64,000 nucleotides of DNA, taken from contig JBPOFA010000005.1 in assembly GCA_051251595.1 (NCBI GenBank), forward strand, positions 186,001 through 250,000, written 5' to 3'. Made by a program: the position numbers and the translations under genes. This stretch comes from NORP110 sp051251595. GTDB taxonomy: Bacteria; Pseudomonadota; Alphaproteobacteria; Rhodobacterales; Rhodobacteraceae. This document shows, in pieces, positions 25,529 to 34,600 of the stretch; within the stretch, counting starts at the first letter, position 1; the number at the start of each line of letters is the position of its first letter. The notes under the pieces are model-generated. The model did no database searches and had not been told where the DNA came from. It saw only the letters and a program-made list of their open reading frames with translations.

Positions 25529-26110
25529 ATGCGAAAAATACAAACTCAAGGCGTTCATCACATCACATTGATGGGCGCGGATCGTCAAAGCTCCATCGAT
25601 TTCTGGGAGGGCGTGCTGGGCATGCCTTTCATTTTTGATCAGCCCAATCTGGACAACCCGAACGAAGGCCACCTGTATTTTGATCCCGGCGACGGCCGAC
25701 TGATCACGATCTTCACCAACGAAGACCGCGCCCCGGACCCAAGCCGAACCTCAACAGAACCCGGTGCAGTTCACCATCTCGCGCTGAATGTTTCGCAGGC
25801 CACGTTTTTCCAAGCGGCAGAGCGGTTGGACGAACGCGGCATCAAACACAGCGGCGTCAAAGATCGCGGCTTTATGGATTCGATCTACTTTCAGGATCCA
25901 CTTGGTCTTTTGATCGAACTGGCCTCTTACCGCTTTGAGCCCCCCATGGGATGCAGCTATGCCGATGTGATGATCGAGGCGCATAAAATTCGTGTCGCCC
26001 GGGGGGACCATCACATAGACCGGATCCATCTTGCCGATGCGATTGAACTGCTTGTCGCGCGGCGGCAATCCAGCCTTTCAGATGATCGCGGCCCCAAGAA
26101 CCCGTATTGA
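25529..26110 (+). CDS. VOC family (glyoxalase/dioxygenase fold) protein
   Basis: A 193-residue protein with two VOC modules: the first begins GVHHITLMGADRQSSIDFW and the second AVHHLALNV. His at the start of each module and Glu near LIELASYRF would be the metal ligands. Members include glyoxalases and ring-cleavage dioxygenases; the length with a C-terminal extension of about 50 residues matches neither classical type exactly. AGAGGGG precedes the ATG. It follows the lactonase gene by 69 bp and may belong to the same operon. Confidence 0.8.
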   Translation: MRKIQTQGVHHITLMGADRQSSIDFWEGVLGMPFIFDQPNLDNPNEGHLYFDPGDGRLITIFTNEDRAPDPSRTSTEPGAVHHLALNVSQATFFQAAERLDERGIKHSGVKDRGFMDSIYFQDPLGLLIELASYRFEPPMGCSYADVMIEAHKIRVARGDHHIDRIHLADAIELLVARRQSSLSDDRGPKNPY

Positions 26111-26186
26111 CCGACCGGGCCCGAGAACGACAATGTGCCCGACAAAGTGCCATACGTTTTGCTGACGATGTGCAGACGTCGCTATT

Positions 26187-26633
26187 TTAGCCCAGCATAG
26201 AGGCTTCGGTGGCATCAATGACAATGGCCAGATCCCAGAACTGACAAATCTCTTGCTGCAAGATTGCCCGTTCTTCTGCGCTGTCCGCAACGATACGTTC
26301 TATGCGAAAGCCGAACCGTTCAAACCCGCAATCCGCCAGCTCTGTCATGATGATCGGTGTCACCCCGCGTTCTACAGCCGCCGAAGCAAGGCGCAGCGCC
26401 ACCGTTGTCGGATCGGCCAAAGGCGCATTCACGACCACACCGATATGGGAAATATCGGGCGTTTCTTTGCCCCACAACAGCGCAGATGGCGGTGTGGTTT
26501 CGGGCAGCGCGGCACCTTGTTGCGCCAAGGGGCGCGTGGCAACGCCTTGATCCCGAAAGACCGTTGCATCCAGATCAACGGGCTCTGGGGCAGATAGGCG
26601 CGCAATCAGATCCAGCCAGGTTTGTTCAGACAT
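26187..26633 (-). CDS. Hypothetical protein, last gene of the glycosyltransferase operon
   Basis: A 148-residue soluble protein of mixed alpha/beta composition with a hydrophobic beta-rich middle (HIGVVVNAPLADP, VTPIIMTELADCGF, DLAIVIDATEAS). I do not recognise a family. The ATG at 26633 overlaps the upstream glycosyltransferase stop by 8 bp and is preferred to the ATG at 26645. It is the 3' gene of a five-gene minus-strand run. Confidence 0.7.
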   Translation of the reverse strand: MSEQTWLDLIARLSAPEPVDLDATVFRDQGVATRPLAQQGAALPETTPPSALLWGKETPDISHIGVVVNAPLADPTTVALRLASAAVERGVTPIIMTELADCGFERFGFRIERIVADSAEERAILQQEICQFWDLAIVIDATEASMLG

Positions 26634-28695
26634 GATCACCCCCATTTTCGATCAACCGAGCGGCAGCCTGGTTCCCGCGCTCGGGGAAACTTGTGACCCC
26701 AAGGGCAGTGCGGACCTCATCGGCTTTGCCATGATCCAGAAAGGCATTCACCTCTCGTTCCAGTAACAACAATTCATGCCCCAGCACCGTCGCCGCCAAC
26801 CCACGATCAGAGGCCGCCCGCGCCCGTCTTTCCTGATCGTCCATAAAGGGCGCCATCTGCGGCACAAGAATGGACGGGATCGCGTGATACATGAGTTCAT
26901 GGAAGGAGTTATAGCCAACCGCAGACACAACAAGATCGGCCGTTTGGCACAGGCCAAGCGCGTTGCGGGTTTTGACCACGCGGGTGTTCTTCCAGTTTGT
27001 CAGACCGGGCGAGACTTTGGACCCCGGCCACACAACAACCAAATGCAAACAGTCAGGGCGGTTTTCGGCCAAGGCGCACATCGACTGGATTTGGGCCGAT
27101 CTGTCAGCGGCCACGCCGCCGCCCAACATCGTGACAATCAGCTCGTCAAAATCACACTCAAATTCCGCCCCAAGTTTCAGGCGCGTAGCGGCGATATCGT
27201 CGGGCGTTGCTTGTGCTTTCTGCAATATCGGTCCGACGGGATGAATGTTGTCCCCAAAGGTGTAGCTCGCATTAAGCTCTTCAAAGGCTTCCTGCGGCAC
27301 GATTACCTGTTTAAAGGCTTTTTCCCGCGCAAAGGCCGATTTCTTTATCTGGCCAGCTTGCCACAACCCGCGTCGAATCCAGATGCCATGCAACCCGTTC
27401 TCGACGATGGTGCGGTAGATGGAATCAAACACATACCCCCCATCAAAAACCAGCTTGTCATGCGCGCGCAAACTGCGACGCAGACGCAGGTAATTCACGA
27501 TATCATTGGCATACCCATCTTGGTGGAATTCACTTTTCTGCACCAAAGGACCACAAGGAAACCCCTTGCTTTGGATCAGTCCAACGCAACTTGGGAAAGC
27601 GGCGAAACGCGTGTGGCTTTGATCATCCAGCTCGGTCGCGATCAGCGAACAGCGTTGCGCATGCCCAAGCCCGTTGCCATTCGTGGGCACAAAAAGCGTT
27701 TGCCGTCCAGGCCCGTTCTGCCCCACCTCTGGGTCATGGGCCTGCAATCCCATGGACGACAAAAGATTGGAAAAAGAATTGCTTTCCAGCCATTCGTTTG
27801 TTTGCGCCTGCCGCGCAATCTCTGCCAGGTTGGGATGAACCGTGTTTTCAACATAAAGCCCAAGCGCGCCCGGGTCCTGCGGGCCGCGCAGCGCCGGTGC
27901 GCCGCTTGTGGCGAAGGCGGCATTCGTGGTGCAATCGACGACGGCACCCCCTAAACGCATCAGGTCCAGCGCAAAACTGGCCATGCGTTCGCCCGGCACC
28001 CGGTCGCCAAAGAACGCAGCGATATTGGCGATCTTTGCAAAGGTCGACGGCGACAGTTCTGTGATCCCGAACACGTTCAGGTCCGAATGGCCGGACTTTC
28101 GTATCTGTTCCTGGCCAGCGCCCGTCGTCACCACATTCAGATTGAACAACCGAAAATGATCCAGGCTGGCGATTGCTGGCAAAAATAGCGGGTCTTCAAG
28201 GCTTTCGGCCGGGACAAAGACAAACAATTCCGGCGTCTTGGGCGGCACGTAACCGGTCTTGACGCGGTTGGCTGCCAAAGGCGTGATCGAGGTTTCAAGG
28301 ATCTGTTTTTGCTGCAAATCATTGAGATCAACAAGATTTGGTTCTTGCCCAAGAGCATAGGCAAGTTTTGAAGCAGCACCGACATAAGCCTGATGTGTTT
28401 TGAACCGCCCCGTCGCCGCAACAAGCGCATCTGAAGGAAGATTAAGAGACCTTAGCAACAGCAAGGTTTCGTCTTCGATTTCCTCAGCCGAAATCATCAC
28501 CACGCCGGTTACATCGGCGTCCTGGATTTTTGTCAAATAGGGCGCGACTTCATATTTCTGATGCCGTTCAATATCGTCCGGCATAGAGGCTTCATCAATC
28601 CCGACATGATGCCCGCGCTGCGCCAATTGCATGGCAAACAGGATTTTGGCGTCAAAGGACTTCGCGTCCCGCTTTCCGGATTCAACGAGGATCAT
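26626..28695 (-). CDS. Large two-part glycosyltransferase with MurG/GT28-like C-terminal domain
   Basis: A 689-residue protein without membrane segments. The C-terminal half (about 340-689) resembles UDP-sugar GT-B transferases: NGNGLGHAQRC near its start and, later, VSAVGYNSFHELMYHAIPSI followed by PQMAPFMDDQERRA, the donor-binding pattern of MurG and UGT-like proteins. The N-terminal half (about 1-330) also has a GT-B-like look (KILFAMQLAQRGHHVGID, ELFVFVPAESLEDPLF) but lacks clear donor motifs, so it may be a degenerate transferase domain. It overlaps its neighbours by 4 and 8 bp. Acceptor and sugar are unknown. Confidence 0.78.
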   Translation of the reverse strand: MILVESGKRDAKSFDAKILFAMQLAQRGHHVGIDEASMPDDIERHQKYEVAPYLTKIQDADVTGVVMISAEEIEDETLLLLRSLNLPSDALVAATGRFKTHQAYVGAASKLAYALGQEPNLVDLNDLQQKQILETSITPLAANRVKTGYVPPKTPELFVFVPAESLEDPLFLPAIASLDHFRLFNLNVVTTGAGQEQIRKSGHSDLNVFGITELSPSTFAKIANIAAFFGDRVPGERMASFALDLMRLGGAVVDCTTNAAFATSGAPALRGPQDPGALGLYVENTVHPNLAEIARQAQTNEWLESNSFSNLLSSMGLQAHDPEVGQNGPGRQTLFVPTNGNGLGHAQRCSLIATELDDQSHTRFAAFPSCVGLIQSKGFPCGPLVQKSEFHQDGYANDIVNYLRLRRSLRAHDKLVFDGGYVFDSIYRTIVENGLHGIWIRRGLWQAGQIKKSAFAREKAFKQVIVPQEAFEELNASYTFGDNIHPVGPILQKAQATPDDIAATRLKLGAEFECDFDELIVTMLGGGVAADRSAQIQSMCALAENRPDCLHLVVVWPGSKVSPGLTNWKNTRVVKTRNALGLCQTADLVVSAVGYNSFHELMYHAIPSILVPQMAPFMDDQERRARAASDRGLAATVLGHELLLLEREVNAFLDHGKADEVRTALGVTSFPERGNQAAARLIENGGDHV

Positions 28696-29735
28696 GGCCG
28701 CGCCCCAATCTCTGACCCTGTGAGGGTTAGAAAACGGTCCCGAAACTTTTCAGGGGCAAAGGCCCGCAGCAAGGATTGCGCCATAGTCACATGTTCCTGA
28801 TATTGTTCCGGCGATCTTAGGAATTGGCCGATAATCCTGTCTACATCTTTCGGGTCGGCGGCAATCACGCCCCCTCCAAAGGTCGCGGCTGTGCCGGCAT
28901 CTGAGATGACGACTTTGCCCGCCGCTATCGCCTCTGCCAGAACACGACCAAAGCTCTCTCTCCACGTGGGGGCCGTAAAATAAACCATAAAGTCGATCAT
29001 TTCGAAATAGCTTGAAATGTCCAGCCCGCCGAACGGATGCAAATCCCAATGATTTGCCGGTATCGGGTCTTTTGTGAACAGGTCTGCGCCCAGGATTACA
29101 TTGGCATCTGAATGCGCGGGAAAGCAGTTGTTCATGTCTTGCGGGCTGGGGAATTTTTCCATCCCAGGACGAGAGTGTCGACCGCGTCTGTCGCGCGGGG
29201 AACTGGTCGGTGTTTGATAGTCGAAATCGCAGATATTGAACCAGTCTTGCGGCAGCACATCCCAACCGGACGGGATGCCGCCCAGCTGAAACCAATCAAG
29301 CACGGTTTCACGATTATAGGGGGAAATCGGCGCGATGGATTTGCGCAAGGCCAAGGTGCTTTTGTCGATCAGATCATGGCAATGCCCGACGTCATAGGCC
29401 TCTACCTGGCCCGGGCGATAGAAATTCTCATGGGTGACAACGATCAGGTGCCGACACACAATCCGCGATGCAAAACTATCCTGAAACTTCAGAAAAGAGG
29501 GGTTGTGCCAGATAACCAGATCAGCGTTGATCTTCGGCGCATCCCACACCATCTGCACATCAAGTTCCCGCAAAACCGCCCTGATCTTCGTAGAGATCGA
29601 TTTTTCCCCGAACATCTTGGATGTGATGGCATGGACAACAACAGTGCCAAGCGCGGCGACAACTCGAAGCTCACTGACAACAGCGGCGGATGTCCCGCCG
29701 GGAAATCTGGGATCAATGATGTAGGCAATGTCCAT
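28692..29735 (-). CDS. Glycosyltransferase, GT-B type (group 1-like)
   Basis: About 347 residues. The N-terminus DIAYIIDPRFPGGTSAAVVSELR is the glycine-rich acceptor-side strand of GT-B enzymes. The C-terminal domain has the donor-site pattern APTWRESFGRVLAEAIAAGKVVISD, with Glu residues in the E-x7-E arrangement. The frame opens ten codons earlier at 29765; the ATG at 29735 fits the family start better but neither has a good ribosome binding site. It is coupled to the larger transferase by an ATGA overlap. Confidence 0.78.
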   Translation of the reverse strand: MDIAYIIDPRFPGGTSAAVVSELRVVAALGTVVVHAITSKMFGEKSISTKIRAVLRELDVQMVWDAPKINADLVIWHNPSFLKFQDSFASRIVCRHLIVVTHENFYRPGQVEAYDVGHCHDLIDKSTLALRKSIAPISPYNRETVLDWFQLGGIPSGWDVLPQDWFNICDFDYQTPTSSPRDRRGRHSRPGMEKFPSPQDMNNCFPAHSDANVILGADLFTKDPIPANHWDLHPFGGLDISSYFEMIDFMVYFTAPTWRESFGRVLAEAIAAGKVVISDAGTAATFGGGVIAADPKDVDRIIGQFLRSPEQYQEHVTMAQSLLRAFAPEKFRDRFLTLTGSEIGARP

Positions 29736-29771
29736 GCGTGGCGAGGTTGGCGTGCCGATCATCATGCAAAA

Positions 29772-30071
29772 TCAATAAGCAGCGATCGTCGCAGGTGTCT
29801 GTCCGGAACGGGTTGGCGGTGCTGACAAGCATTGGATCAGCCCGCCTTCGACACCATTTGCAAAGTTGCGCAATTCAACGGCCAAACTATCGCTTCCGGC
29901 CATGATCGACGGGTTCGATTCCAGATAGCCAAGCAAACCGCCGCAGTCTTTAGAGGCCACGTATTGTTCAATCTGCTGCAATTGCTGCAGGTTATACGCA
30001 GCATGCGCAGAATGCCCGCCCCCAATCAAAATCAGGGTTGTCACAATCGCGGTGAGTTTTGGACTAAGCAT
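29772..30071 (-). CDS. Small secreted hypothetical protein
   Basis: A 99-residue protein with a signal peptide (KLTAIVTTLILIGGGHSAHA, cleavage probably after the last Ala) and a mature part of about 74 residues containing two Cys that could form one disulfide and a Gln-rich first helix (LQQLQQIEQY). AGGA stands 8 bases before the ATG. It lies between the bitopic membrane protein gene and the glycosyltransferases. No family recognised. Confidence 0.7.
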   Translation of the reverse strand: MLSPKLTAIVTTLILIGGGHSAHAAYNLQQLQQIEQYVASKDCGGLLGYLESNPSIMAGSDSLAVELRNFANGVEGGLIQCLSAPPTRSGQTPATIAAY

Positions 30072-30110
30072 AAGAATTCCTCGACGAAAGGCGGTTTGGG
30101 GCGCAGGGCA

Positions 30111-32207
30111 TCATAGGTGGTCGCCTCTGCGCAAACTGTTCAACAAACGATTCCGCAATGCCGTAACCTCTGGGTCTGCCGCCGGGGCGGAAGACCTGCG
30201 TTTGGTTGGCGTCTTGCTGGTTTTGGGAGAGTTTCCGGCCAAGAACACCTCTATCGTGCCAAGCGGCGGCGACGGGCTGAAATCGGTGAAATCCCGTGCC
30301 GTGCCGTCGACAGCTTCGGCAAGAACTTTGGCGGCGTCTGCATCTTCGGCGTGATAATACCGGATGTTGTTTTTGCTGACCTTATAGCTGACACGTGTCG
30401 GTGGTTTCACGACAAAACCGGTGTGGCGCAGCGCATCTGAAAACTGGGTCAGCTTGTCTTCTGACAACCCGGCAGGCGCTTGCACGTGAATTGAATAGGC
30501 CGAGACGTCCAGTGACAATCCATTGTCCGCAGGCACCGTGGCGCGGATGGTCGGTGATACGCCAACCCGGGCGACCATGTCTTCAAAGGACTCGGGCGAG
30601 GCCGGAACCGTGGCAATTGCATCCTGCGTCAAATCTTCGGCGATAGACCCCAAAGAGGCCAATCGTTGTGCGTCCGTTAGCGGGGTCGGCAAAGACGCAT
30701 TTAGCGCCTGAAAGTCTTCTGGCACATTCAGAGCCGCAGAAACGTCGCCGGTCCCGGCAAACGGGCTTTGTGACAAAACGGACGGGGCGGTTGCCGGTGT
30801 ATCGGTCAAGGCAGGGCCTGACAGAAACGTAATTTTGGTCGGCTCAAAATTGTCCTGTGCCTGATCGCTCGTGGGTTGGAATGCAGCACCGAAATCGGTT
30901 GGGTTCGGGTTTTCCACCGCGCGCGCAAAGACTGGCATGACGGCAGGAATGTTGCCAAGGGACGCGAGGCTTTGGTTCGGCACCTGGAAAGCGGTCGAAG
31001 CATTGACCGCCTCACTTGGGGCAGGTGCCATCGCAGGGCGCAAGTTTGAGTGTTGCAGTGTCGCAGAGGCGGAAAGGGCGATGCCGCTTTCGCTGGCTGT
31101 CTGTCCAGCACCGGCAAGCCCCTCCGAAACAGCCGCTAAGGTCGAAACTGTGTCCAGATACTCTGGCGCAACTCCCAGAGGAGCCTCTGTTACTGCGGTT
31201 GCGTCAGCCTTGGCGACAGTCATCTGATCGGCGCGCAGTACCGGAGATGTGGTCTGCACGGTTGGGGTCGCCTCTCGGCCCAAAGCGGGCAGGGCGCTTG
31301 CCGTTGAAACGCGCGGTGAAAGGCTTGCAACCGCAAGCGGTGCATCTGCCGTAGCGGCGTCACTGGTGGGCAGGTTCAACGCTGTAGGGGCCACACCCGC
31401 GACTTCAAATTGCGCGGCTGTTGCATTTCCGGTCGTAGGAAGCGCTGCAGTCTCAACCGCTGGCACAGGGGATGCCACAACCTGTGGTTCGGCCGGGCTG
31501 GGCGAAAGGGCCGCTTCGGTCAGCGTAACGTGGCTGGGCATCCACATCGGTTTCGCAGCCCAGGCCCCCGCGAAAGCCACCAAGGCAAGGCCCGCTGCGA
31601 TTGGCCATTTGGACCGTTGAGTTTGGGGCGCGTTGGCGGCAAGTTCTGGGGTCGGTGTCGCACGCTCTGCTGCGGCGGCTGGCAGGGGGGCAAAGACGGC
31701 GGCCTTGGCCGTTTCCTTTGGCGCGTCATCTGACACAGGCGCGTCCCGGCGAAAACCGGTGACGGCCAGACGAATGGTCTCTTTTTCCTGCTTTTTCGCC
31801 GTTTCATTGGCTGCCGCAATTTTCTTGGCCTGAGCCGCATTGCGTTTCGCAAGAATTTCTTCGCGGCGTTCCTTGGCCTTTTCAAGACGGTCGCTCCAAT
31901 TCGCGGTCGTCAGGATTTCGTTGATGCTAGGCGCTTCTTCCAGATCTTCTGGTTCGGCCTTTGCCGCATCATCAACGGCATCTGGCAAGGCGGGGGTTCT
32001 TGCCGGAACCGGAGGGCGGGAAATTGGGCCGTTCTTGCCAAGCACATGTTCGCGACGCAACCGGGCCTGAGCAAGCCGCTCATCCCAGTTGGATGCTTTC
32101 ATCACATCCTCTAGCGACGGAATCGGCGTATCCGATCCCGTTTCTGGCGTTGCGATGTCGGGGCTCTTGCCCATGTCCCAGTCACTCTCTTTCGGCGGGT
32201 CGGACAT
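30111..32207 (-). CDS. Bitopic inner-membrane protein with duplicated N-terminal motif
   Basis: A 698-residue protein with one membrane helix (about 201-217). The cytosolic part (1-200) holds two 28-residue copies of a motif (31-58 and 94-121) with the shared core N-W-x2-R-L-x2-A-x2-R-R-E-x2-L-x-K, 11 of 28 positions identical, and a Lys/Ala-rich helix after the second. The periplasmic part is long, low-complexity, rich in Ala, Pro, Ser and Thr (about 225-590), and ends in a compact domain (about 590-685; SIHVQAPAG through GTIEVFLAG) with a SPOR/LytR_C-like look. The function is unknown; the layout suits a protein linking a cytosolic partner to the cell wall. Confidence 0.75.
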   Translation of the reverse strand: MSDPPKESDWDMGKSPDIATPETGSDTPIPSLEDVMKASNWDERLAQARLRREHVLGKNGPISRPPVPARTPALPDAVDDAAKAEPEDLEEAPSINEILTTANWSDRLEKAKERREEILAKRNAAQAKKIAAANETAKKQEKETIRLAVTGFRRDAPVSDDAPKETAKAAVFAPLPAAAAERATPTPELAANAPQTQRSKWPIAAGLALVAFAGAWAAKPMWMPSHVTLTEAALSPSPAEPQVVASPVPAVETAALPTTGNATAAQFEVAGVAPTALNLPTSDAATADAPLAVASLSPRVSTASALPALGREATPTVQTTSPVLRADQMTVAKADATAVTEAPLGVAPEYLDTVSTLAAVSEGLAGAGQTASESGIALSASATLQHSNLRPAMAPAPSEAVNASTAFQVPNQSLASLGNIPAVMPVFARAVENPNPTDFGAAFQPTSDQAQDNFEPTKITFLSGPALTDTPATAPSVLSQSPFAGTGDVSAALNVPEDFQALNASLPTPLTDAQRLASLGSIAEDLTQDAIATVPASPESFEDMVARVGVSPTIRATVPADNGLSLDVSAYSIHVQAPAGLSEDKLTQFSDALRHTGFVVKPPTRVSYKVSKNNIRYYHAEDADAAKVLAEAVDGTARDFTDFSPSPPLGTIEVFLAGNSPKTSKTPTKRRSSAPAADPEVTALRNRLLNSLRRGDHL

Positions 32208-32436
32208 TCCGAACCAGCCAAAGCAGGGCCATTAGCCCGCAGATGCACCATCTGCGTGATCTTTGAAGAAAAACGAACGGCCCCCGCCCATTTCGTTTAT
32301 TGAGTCGCCTCAACTTTACCATACCGCGACCTGCTGCGGCAGTACAATCAGCATTGGTTCACATTTCAGACTAATGGCGACCCTTTGCCGAAATTGTTGA
32401 ACGAATCGGACGTAATGGGCCGGCTTTCCGGCTTCC

Positions 32437-33687
32437 CTAAGGTAAGGTTTGGGGGTGATCTGCCGCCAAATCCGCCTGAATGACCACCTCGCTTGTGATG
32501 GTCCGATGAACAGGGCATTTTTCTGCGATCTCAAAGATCGCCTTTCTGTGTTCAGGCGTAAGATCCCCGGTCAGGGTTATTTCGGCGTGGATGTGGTCAA
32601 TCTTGCCGGATGGGGTGTCACATGTGGCGCAATCCGTTGCATGAATTTTGCTGTGACTCAGACGAACCTCGGCCCGGTCCAGTTTATAGCCTTTGCGTTC
32701 TGCATACATCCGCATGGTCATGACTTTGCAGGTGCCAAGCGCCGACAACAGCAGATCATAAGGCGTTGGTCCGGTGTCGTCACCGCCGACGGAAACAGGC
32801 TCATCCGCGTTCAGGGTATGACCGCTGCCTGTGACAATCACGTTTGTGAACTTACCCGCGCCGGTTTCGGCGACAACCACTGTGCCGGATTCAGAGTCGG
32901 GGGAGGATTCTTTGGCATCATCCGGCGTCAAATAGCGCTGCGCCCAGGTGGCAATCACCCCGGCGGCATAATCAGCATCAGAACGGCGCAACAAGAAATG
33001 GTCGGCATCGTCGAGCGATAAAAAGCTTTTTGGATGACGCGCGGCCTGGAATATCTGGGCTGCATTTTCGATCCCCACAACCTCGTCGCGCGGCGCGTGA
33101 AGGACCAAAAGAGCCTTTTTGAAATGCCCAATGATGGGTTCCAGATTTTGCGCCCGGATGTCGTCGATGAACTGTTTTCTCAGCTGGAAAGGACGTCCGG
33201 CCAGCAACACATCGGCAACGCCTTCTTGTTCAATGGTCTCGACCGAGGACTGGAAAATATGCGTGACATGGGCGGGATCCGCAGGCGCGCCCACAGTTGC
33301 CACAGCCCGGACCTCTGCGATCTTGGCCGCAGCCACCAAAACAGCAGCCCCACCCAAGGAATGCCCAACAAGGATTTGCGGCGCTTCAAGTTCGGTTTTC
33401 ATATGCTGCGCGGCGGCCACCAGATCTTCGACATTGGACGAAAAATTTGTGTTTGAAAAATCGCCACCACTGGCGCCAAGCCCGGTAAAGTCAAAACGGA
33501 CAACTGCGATACCGCGTTCGGTGAGCTCTTCGGCAATGCGACGCGAGGCCAACAACTCTTTTGAACACGTGAAGCAATGCGCAAACAAGGCATAGGCCCG
33601 TGCAGGGCCTGTTGGCAGGTCGAGCCGGGCAGACAAGGGCACACCTGATGCGCTTGGGAAGGTGAATTTTTCGGTTTGTCTGGGCAC
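32437..33687 (-). CDS. Bifunctional alpha/beta hydrolase-OsmC family protein
   Basis: A 416-residue fusion. Residues about 1-255 form a serine hydrolase with the nucleophile elbow GHSLGG and late DADHFLLRR (His) and APRDEVVG (Asp). Residues about 270-415 form an OsmC/Ohr-like peroxide-reducing domain with the two reactive Cys (ALGTCKVMTMRMYAERKGY and EKCPVHRT). The same fusion is annotated in many proteobacteria. A GTG at 33687 is preferred because AGGAG lies 8 bases upstream; the GTG at 33696 lies directly against that site. The hydrolase may free an acyl hydroperoxide for the OsmC part (inference). Confidence 0.9.
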   Translation of the reverse strand: MPRQTEKFTFPSASGVPLSARLDLPTGPARAYALFAHCFTCSKELLASRRIAEELTERGIAVVRFDFTGLGASGGDFSNTNFSSNVEDLVAAAQHMKTELEAPQILVGHSLGGAAVLVAAAKIAEVRAVATVGAPADPAHVTHIFQSSVETIEQEGVADVLLAGRPFQLRKQFIDDIRAQNLEPIIGHFKKALLVLHAPRDEVVGIENAAQIFQAARHPKSFLSLDDADHFLLRRSDADYAAGVIATWAQRYLTPDDAKESSPDSESGTVVVAETGAGKFTNVIVTGSGHTLNADEPVSVGGDDTGPTPYDLLLSALGTCKVMTMRMYAERKGYKLDRAEVRLSHSKIHATDCATCDTPSGKIDHIHAEITLTGDLTPEHRKAIFEIAEKCPVHRTITSEVVIQADLAADHPQTLP

Positions 33688-33772
33688 GCGACGCACTCCT
33701 TTTCAAAGTGCGTCCTTTGTAGCGGCCATCGTTCGCGACGATAGGGCGTTTACGACAATGTGAACGGGGACT

Positions 33773-34570
33773 TTAAGTTTTGTACACCGCATCGGCCATG
33801 CGCAGCAGGTCTTGCGCGATGCCCTGCGCCCCGGCGACAACGCGGCCCCCCTTTGCGACCATAGATTGCGCATCCTGCTGCTCGATCATACCACCAGCCT
33901 CGGCCACCAACAATTGGCCGGCCAGACAGTCCCACGGGTGCATATGTTCTTCGACATAGCCCAGCAATTTGCCGCAGGACACATAGGCAAGCGACAAAGC
34001 CCCAGAGGCATTCCGATAGAAAACCCCACCCTCATTCACGATCATTTCAATGAGGCTCAGAACCCCTTCCTTGCGGGTGCGGCCACTGAACCCAATCGCG
34101 ATCGAGCCGTTCGACAGACTGGCGTTTTGCACCGTTGAAATCTTCGCGTCGTTGCAGAATGCCCCTTGCCCAAGGGTCGTGTGGTAAAGCTCATCATGAA
34201 CCGGATCAAAGATCACCCCAACAAGAACTTCATCGCCTTTGACACAGGCAAGGGTCACGCACCAGGCCGGAATGCCGCGCACAAAATTTGCGGTTCCGTC
34301 AATCGGATCAATCACCCAAACATAGCCACTGGTGCCGTCAACATTCGCGTGTTCCTCGCCAACGATCCCGTCGTCAGGAAACGCAGCGCCAAGCTCTGCC
34401 CGCACCAAAAGTTCAACGTTTCGGTCCCCCTCTGACACCAAATCCTGGTGCCCTTTTTGGTCGATGGTCAGGGTGTCAAATGTCTCAAAATAGCGCAGCG
34501 CCTCTGCGCCTGCTTTGGTCGCGATGTTTTTGGCAGCTTCGTATCGGTCCAGCGTTTCGGCGTCTGACAT
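33773..34570 (-). CDS. Inositol monophosphatase family protein
   Basis: A 265-residue Mg-dependent phosphatase of the IMPase/CysQ/HisN superfamily. It has GEEHAN (metal-binding Glu), the WVIDPIDGTANFVRGIP signature and the C-terminal HPWDCLAGQLLVAEAGG segment, all intact. The family acts on inositol phosphates, histidinol phosphate or 3'-phosphoadenosine 5'-phosphate, and which applies here cannot be told. It is separated from the next upstream gene (34601) by 30 bp and probably co-transcribed with it. Confidence 0.9.
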   Translation of the reverse strand: MSDAETLDRYEAAKNIATKAGAEALRYFETFDTLTIDQKGHQDLVSEGDRNVELLVRAELGAAFPDDGIVGEEHANVDGTSGYVWVIDPIDGTANFVRGIPAWCVTLACVKGDEVLVGVIFDPVHDELYHTTLGQGAFCNDAKISTVQNASLSNGSIAIGFSGRTRKEGVLSLIEMIVNEGGVFYRNASGALSLAYVSCGKLLGYVEEHMHPWDCLAGQLLVAEAGGMIEQQDAQSMVAKGGRVVAGAQGIAQDLLRMADAVYKT

Positions 34571-34600
34571 CTTGAAAAATCCTATGAGGGGAAACTTGGC

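Noticed and set aside
26776..27954. 392-codon plus-strand frame antisense to the large glycosyltransferase
   Set aside because: A shadow of the minus-strand gene: no domain, biased composition, no start signal.
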